Assembly: GCA_013397115.1 (NCBI GenBank)
Contig: VWZW01002639.1
Location: 1,175,319 to 1,239,318, forward strand
Source of the DNA: Edolisoma coerulescens
Taxonomy: Eukaryota > Chordata > Aves > Passeriformes > Campephagidae
Reading direction: 5' to 3'
Length of the DNA stretch: 64,000 nt
How positions within the stretch are numbered: the first letter of the stretch is position 1; every line of letters begins with the position of its first letter. The notes under the pieces are model-generated. The model worked only from the letters and a program-made list of their open reading frames with translations. It searched no databases and was not told where the DNA came from. The position numbers were made by a program, and so were the translations under genes. Of this stretch, positions 57,801 through 64,000 are shown piece after piece.

Positions 57801-60800
57801 TAAAAAAAAACTAACCCGTTTTCCTTTTTTTTTTTAAATTAAAAAAACCCCGAGAGCCTGTTTCTGCCATTTCCATAACAAAGGCAATAGGAATATGATT
57901 AATGCATCCATCCAAGCTGTGTGCATTGTACATTAAACACCGAGGCACCACCTCAGCCTAACGTGAGCTCCCACCTTCCAAGACACACTTGTCAATATCC
58001 ACACTTGCACCAAAGGAAATGCTTGGGAAGGAAACAACAGAAGAATAAATCTTTTCTCCTAGCAAATGCTGAACTCTACTCTTTGCAAAGAGGGAGGCCA
58101 CAAGCCCAGCAGAATGCACCCAAATTATTCAAGGCGTGGTCTGAGAGCGACAGGAGATCTCTGTCCTGTGGTCACTCCTGGGAGGGTGACCACGTCAGCC
58201 CTGCACTTTTAAATCACTTTTGGCTCTCTCTGCCCGAGCAGGCAGCTGCAGGATGCAGAAATTGGAATGTGCCCATTGCTGCCAGCTCCTCAGAGGGACT
58301 CTGCAGGATTTGCAGGATCCTGGCCAGTCCCACACAGCCCAACCCCAGCCCCAGCAGCACAGACACAGCTCGGGAGCCTGCCCTGCCCAGTGTCCTCAGG
58401 AACACCTCCTCCCTCTGGACATTCTCGATACAGCTCCCCACCGGGGTCACCTGTGCCAAGGAAAAGGTCTTCTCCAAGCCTGTGGTCCAGGCTTTCTTTC
58501 GTGGTGCAGCAGATTTGGCTGTTCAAGTCAGACAGCTGGGGTGCAGCCTGCCCTCTCCTGCTGGCAGCACGTTCCCTGCAGAGCCTTGTGATAATTTTGG
58601 GGGGGTAGATCAGGGACCCAGCCCCTTTCCTCCCACGCCTGTGCAGACTGGACACCCACACCACAGCCACCACAGCAGCCCTAAGACAAAACATTCCCTT
58701 TTCCACCTTCAAATTTAATTCTCCATCACAGGCTGGAAGTTCAGATGAACTCCCAGCAGCTGGGGAAGGAATATTTTTCTGCCTGCTTGGCCTCTGACAG
58801 CAGCCCTTTAATTGCAGCACATGGCAAGGCTTCAGCAAGTCCCTGATCACGCCCAATCCCCCAAACTCAACTTAAAGCTTCTCTGCAGCTCCACTCTGCA
58901 CCTTCTCTGACAGAGCAATGACAGATGCTTCACAACCTGATCCCCTATGAAACATAACAACACCACGTCTATAATGAGGCTTTACTGCAACAACAGATTT
59001 TACTCTTCCTCTAGAGATCTACAGAAATCTGGCCAATTTTTAGGATAATTCAAGCTCTGGGAAGCCAGAAAACCCCAAAGTTGGTGCTGATCATGAAGCT
59101 GATGAAGCAGCAGAGACATCAGTGCTGTGGGGCAGTGCCCTCTGAGTGCTCTGCTCCCAGCAGCCAGGCAGATGGGGGTTTACACCTTGAACTAAACCCT
59201 GCTGAGGCTCAGGGGTGTCTCACCTGTGCCTTGGCACTGTGGTGCCACAGAGGGCGAGCCTGGTCCATATAAACACCATCAATCAGCTGGAAATAGTCTG
59301 GATTTTCCAGAGTTTCTGGCCTTGGCTTCCAAAAGCCCCCCAAAACACAAACCAGCACATCCAGAGACTGATGCCAGGGCAAGGAAGGTTTGTTGTGCCT
59401 TCACTTTAAAGACAGGGGAGCAGCAGCAAATAGGTGAAACAATTTAGCCCAAGTTGTTCAATAAGTGCTTTGCAGAGCCTGGGCTGGGATCTGGAGATCT
59501 TGTCTCCTGATATCGACTTGATTTAACATTGCTGGAAACACCTTAATTATTTTGTTTTGTTGTTCCAAAGAGCTGAGCATAGGAAATAGTCTAAAGCCCC
59601 GTGCAATGCTGAAAAGAAAGCTTGATGAGATTTTGTTTCTTTTGCTGAGAATACAAAGAGCAAAAGGTTGAGAGTAGATGGGCCACTGAGCTCTCCTGGT
59701 TTGCTTTTACAGGTTGTTTTTCCCTATTTTCATTATTAATCAAGACCACTCTGAAGTTTCCTAAGGAAAAGGGTAATGGTGTCAGGAAAATTTAACATGT
59801 GCTCGAGATGAATTCAATGCAGCTCTGTTACCTGTAGGTCAGCTTGGTTTTTCTTTTAGAGACATCTCAGCTTAAGGAAACGATTAACACACAACAGGAG
59901 CTCTGTGCTGTTCCTGGAGCCACATTAAAGCAGCTGAGGAGCACAGGAGTTTGATAATGTTTGAATGCAGCATGGACATAGAGTTTGATTTCATATATTG
60001 ATCACTCTGTGCACAATTAGTGGGGTAAGAGCAAGTTGACAGCTGGTGCAGCTCCTTCCTCTTGTTTTTGGAGTGAATAAAACCGACTGAAGCTGAAGTG
60101 AGGGAAGCAATCCTGTTCCCAGACCTCAGCAGTGACATCCAGCTGCAGTCACAAAGCACGGAGGCTTTTTAAAACCATGCAGGAGCTCAGTCTCTTGGAG
60201 CTGTGCTGACTGGTCTCTCACCTGTGATTTAAAATGATTTTAAATGGGTGCTTAAAGAAACATGATTTTAAAGTATTTTTTTAATTGAGGTTAACCCCTA
60301 CCTTTAAAAAGCCAGACAAAGAGGGACTACCTGCCAAATTTCAGTTGCAGGCACTTTTGTGTTTGACAGGTAAAAATTGCAAAAATATTTCACGTATTTA
60401 AAGGCTTTTCTTGCACTTTTTCAGATGAAAGGGTTCAGATATTTATATTGTATTCTAATTGCTGATTACTCAACAGACAGAGGTAAATGTCTTTCACCCC
60501 TGAGACTTTTGAAGATGTTATTTTGACACGTCCACGCAGACCAACACCCACTCAGCACATCAGGATGTAACTGCAAAATCAATTAATTCAACAGCTATTT
60601 CTGCAGCCTGAAGTGTAATTACCCATGAAATGTTGATGGGTTTCAGGATAGCAGAAATTCATCATTTATGCTCAACCTGGGTTATTTTCCCCTCCCTCCA
60701 CCCCAGAAGCAGTGCTTGGATGTGCAGGAAGAAGGGATGGATGCAGGTGAGTGGCTCTCACCCACTCCGGACCAATTCAAGCCGTTTTAGCCCTCAGGAA

Positions 60801-61139
60801 GGTGAGGTGGAGCACGGGCAGCTCTTCCAAACCCAAACTGAACCAACACCCTGCCAGTAAATCACCTTGGCAATGCCTCCTCCTTGCCCCTCTCCCACCT
60901 TTCCTCTGCTCCTGCCGCTGCTGGAGGCCGTGCCTGGGGATGAGGAGGTGTCTGAGCCCGTGCAGGTGAGCAGGAGCCCTCCCTGCCTCGATGAGCACAC
61001 GCTGGCACAGCAGCAGCTCCACCACAGCCACCACCCACCCGCAGCCCTTCCAGGGCACGGCCTGGGATGAGGCTTTCCAAAGCCCCCCACACCCCCTGCG
61101 CGGGGCTGCAGCGAGCAGCCAGCTCCAGTTATGGATGCT

Positions 61140-61760
61140 GGATGTTAACAACAACTCTAAACACAGTAATTAATTCATTTATCTCCAACTTACAGTAGCC
61201 TTTGTGTAAAAAAGTGGTTTACGGTCGAATAATTTTAATTTTTTTTTTTTTTTAGCTCTATGTAAAGCAGGCATCGTCAGTATAATCCTTAGAATCTAAT
61301 AATGATTCCATCAGTGTAAAATCATTATCCTTAGGCAAGAAGGAAACCAATTCAATTATGATGTTGGTTGAAAAATCGAGGGTGAAAAGTTGTAGTACAT
61401 ATTAAACTTGAGGCTGGAAAAGTTGTAGTACATATTAAAATGGTTACTACAAAATTTGTGCATCCAGGCTAACAAATGCTAATATGTTCTTTTGTTACCT
61501 TCTAATTTATATGATTCATGTAAGCCTGCAGCAAGAGAAACTTGTTTTAAAATTCATCTACATTAAAAAATAGCAATGCAATGAATTGTAAAGTTATTAG
61601 CATTCATGTCTAGTTGTGTTATTAAGCTGTACACATCAAATCGGGTAGTACAAGTACAGAAATGTCATAATGAAGTAGAACAGCATTTAATCAGAAGAAT
61701 TTCTAAAGGTCATCAGAGCATCACATAAATTCATCCATGCATGACAGCAGAATGAAATAA
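61140..61760. promoter_or_regulatory. Candidate conserved non-coding region
   Basis: About 600 bases of AT-rich, mostly non-repetitive sequence with aattaattcatttatc and aatgattccatcagtgtaaa motifs. It is interrupted by a T run (61239-61253) and a 33-base-period duplication (61384-61439). It is offered only as a place to test for conservation. Confidence 0.2.
61384..61439. repeat. Direct repeat, 33-base period
   Basis: gaaaagttgtagtacatatt plus aaa occurs at 61384 and again at 61417, separated by cttgaggctg. The two 23-base copies are identical; the second unit is incomplete. Confidence 0.92.
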
Positions 61761-62554
61761 ATAACTGCAAGAACACTGTAAGAATAAACTCCATTCTGGG
61801 AGCTTTGTTTCCAGTAGTAGAAGAATTAGCTGAATTTCATGCTGAGAGAACAGTTAACAAAAAAATACTGAATTCTGGAGCTTTAATTAATGAAAGACTA
61901 ATAAGAGGCAGATAAGGAGTTTTACACGAGGGAGCTAACGAGGTGTGCTCCCTGATAGTTTCCTACCACAGCTGATCTCAGACGTCTCCCTACAACTCAG
62001 AGCAAGTGCTCAGCTCTGGTTTTTCTTCCTCATTAGCCAGATGAGCCCTAAATGATTCCCTTTAAATAACCAATGATTTGTTAATATTTTTGCACTCATA
62101 ACAACACTTTAACTGCTACAGGACGTGTATCACAGGCCTGGCACTTGGCAGCTCCAAGCACTGGAGCTGTTTTGATGTTCCATGGCAATGCAGTGACTGG
62201 GATGCTCCAGCATGACCATAGCAGGTGCTGTGGTCACCCAGAGCCAGGCTCAGGTACCTGAAATCATGTTCAGCAGCACCTTGATCTGCACAAAACCTAA
62301 GTGATTTCACTGAGAACCTTCCCAGAACAAAGCTCAGCTCCCAGGGATGCAAGGCACCGGGGTCTGGCTCGGGAGGTGCATTCCCACAGCCCGGGGAGGT
62401 GATTCCACGCAGTGGCACACAAGTGTGATGAGACAGGCTAAATAACTAATAATTCATCACAGACTGCTTCTGAGGCCCTGCGTGGATCAGTGGCTTGCAG
62501 CTCATCAGGTGGCCTGGAAGAAAAAGGAGCCCTGTGTCTCCAGCTGCTCTCCAG

Positions 62555-62600
62555 CCCCGGGCGCCGCTGCGGCCGGAGGGACGCGGGGGATGAGCAGCTT
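62555..62600. other. Dense CpG pocket
   Basis: cccgggcgccgctgcggccg followed by gagggacgcggggg gives about eight CpG in under 40 bases. It is too short for a CpG island and has no gene start visible beside it. Confidence 0.6.
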
Positions 62601-64000
62601 CCCTTCTCAGAGTGGCCACTTCTGGGCAGGACCAGGAGCCCTGCACAGGGGATCCCATCCTTTCTTCTGTTTGAATAGGATCCCTGGTACATTTTAAAGA
62701 TAAGGATTGGGGGGTTTTGTAATTTTAGTTCTTTGTTAGGATTCAAGCAAACCCTGTTTCTCCTGCTGCAGTATCTGTGCTGGCGAGGAGAGAAAGCAGA
62801 TGAAACACTTTCCTACTTCCATGGATTTCAGCTGGACAAAGCCCCAGGCACTGAGCAGCCCTTAAAACGGATCTCTCAGCTTTCCCAGCCTAATTGCAAA
62901 TGGGAATTTCTCACAAAGCTGCCACTCCTCTCCCGCTGGCCCTGCTGGTCCTCCGAGTTCCTGTGCGTGCCTGAATCTGCTTTGGCCCTTTCCCTTTGGA
63001 AGGAGCACTACAGTCATGGAGGGCTCCTGGAATCTGGCACTGGAGCAGAGAAAAAAATGCAGACACTGTCTATTTCGACAGTGACAAACCAGCTGGATTA
63101 TCTGTGGGGCTTTGTGCAGCACCAAGAGGAGGAAAGAACATGCTTTTGTACATGTCAGACTAATCTGGAGAACCTACCACTGTCCCTGCAGAGAAGTGCT
63201 TGTTTGTTCCTCAAATCACACAGAATTAGCTTCTTCAGCACCCCCTCCTCTCTACCCTCCTCCCCAATGCCTGTGCTGGTGTCCTCAGCACAGGGCAGTG
63301 GTGACTGAACCTCCAGCCTCAGGGTTGAATTCCCTTCTCCAGAGTAATTCCTACTCTGGGCACCAATACCAAAACCTCATACACTGGGTCACAACCTGCT
63401 AAGGCAGGACATGCCCCACTGACACCCACACAGAGGACACTGCACTGCCATTTCCCATCTCCTTATTCCATATGCCCCATCAAGAGAATAATTTCTTTTC
63501 TTTTTCCTTTTTATTTAATTTTAGCAAATTACTGCAAAAAGCAACAGACAACTCCAGGGGCTGAGCACAGGCTCATGCATCATTTTCATATTTTTTTTAA
63601 TTCATTAACGTCTGCACTAAACGAAAGAATTTATACCCACACTCAGGTTTCCCAAGAAATCATCCTAGCAGCATGTTTACTGAATCAGCAGGAAAAACGA
63701 ATAAACAAAATGAAATCAGAAAAGAAAAGCAGTATCTAAATGAAAGCCAGAGGAGCTGGAAAGAACCATGAGATTATAATCTTAAATTAAAACCACAGTG
63801 AGGGCAATATAAAAGATATTCTAATCACTACATCCAATTAAATGAAGTAAATCACTAAAGCATGTTAAGTGCCTTAACTATTATAATAATTAAGAATCAA
63901 ACAGAAATCAAGCATCTTTGAAAGACTGATGATGCACATTAGTGCACAGGGAACACTCTTTCCCATCTGAATGCAGAGGCAGAGCAGAAAACATTTCCTG

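Larger units (their letters stand above)
53742..64000. other. Intergenic DNA, no gene seen
   Basis: No gene could be supported. GC-rich pockets (54370-54430, 55795-55930, 60860-61130, 62555-62600) alternate with AT-rich stretches. Open frames of 255 codons (reverse, 54921-55688), 265 codons (forward, 57921-58718) and 191 codons (forward, 62733-63308) lack recognisable domains and have compositions expected of chance frames in GC-rich DNA. Some sections look like conserved non-coding DNA and are listed separately. Confidence 0.7.

Noticed and set aside
57921..58718. Forward open frame of 265 codons, longest in the window
   Set aside because: Rich in Ser, Pro, Gln and His with no domain. An overlapping reverse frame of 188 codons is equally open, showing that stop-poor composition explains it.
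62733..63308. Forward open frame of 191 codons starting with a hydrophobic stretch
   Set aside because: The hydrophobic start could suggest a signal peptide, but the rest has no domain, no Cys pattern and no supporting exon structure.
1..64000. CNTN4 or CNTN6 instead of CNTN3
   Set aside because: Motifs in Ig2 (VLGSPTPLVLR), the Ig3-Ig4 linker (AKPHW), Ig6 (EPTRITLAPSNMDV) and FN3 (RAYNSAGAGPFSATVN) agree with CNTN3 and differ from the CNTN4 and CNTN6 sequences I recall.
1..64000. CRISPR arrays, prokaryotic operons, tRNA or rRNA genes, phage-type systems
   Set aside because: No regularly spaced repeats, no ribosome-binding or operon layout, and no clover-leaf sequence were seen; the window is spliced vertebrate DNA.

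Overview
The window is vertebrate, almost certainly avian, nuclear DNA. The evidence is GT-AG spliced coding exons of a neural adhesion gene in AT-leaning introns, a low density of interspersed repeats, and repeats that are mostly short pieces of the avian CR1 LINE, plus LTR-like sequence of a type common in birds. A passerine or related bird is my guess; the species cannot be read from the sequence.

One gene is supported: the 3' part of contactin-3 (CNTN3, also called BIG-1/PANG) on the + strand. Eighteen coding exons between 9513 and 44528 encode 878 residues: the second half of Ig domain 2, Ig3 to Ig6, four fibronectin type III domains, and a C-terminal GPI-anchor signal ending in TGA at 44526-44528. 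Every junction is GT-AG and the reading frame is unbroken. Every domain boundary falls at a phase 1 intron, so each domain is a symmetric two-exon cassette. Residues that separate the contactin paralogues, compared from memory, match CNTN3 rather than CNTN4 or CNTN6. The first exons (signal peptide, Ig1, first half of Ig2) lie upstream of the window; 1-9512 is intron.

Layout: 1-9512 upstream intron with one CR1 piece; 9513-11275 Ig2/Ig3 exons; 11276-19029 large intron with a 48-bp tandem duplication; 19030-22720 Ig4 and first Ig5 exons; 22721-30710 largest complete intron, with a CR1 piece and a sense-orientation solo-LTR-like element just before the second Ig5 exon; 30711-35020 rest of Ig5 and Ig6; 36146-43900 four FNIII domains; 44425-44528 GPI signal; 44529 to about 46378 3'UTR with a good polyadenylation signal at 46357. 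From there to 64000 is intergenic. It holds a CR1 piece, a few simple and tandem repeats, some CpG-rich pockets and some stretches that look like conserved non-coding DNA, and no supportable gene.

Contactin-3 is known as a GPI-anchored neuronal surface protein. Its Ig1-Ig4 horseshoe binds partners such as receptor tyrosine phosphatase PTPRG, and its FNIII stalk sets it off the membrane. I found no mobile system, CRISPR array, RNA gene or new biochemical system. The points most worth a second look are the sense LTR with its own TATA box and poly(A) signal beside the Ig5 exon, an extra cysteine in Ig5, an 84-bp intron, near-perfect short tandem duplications, and strong exon-to-exon differences in GC content.
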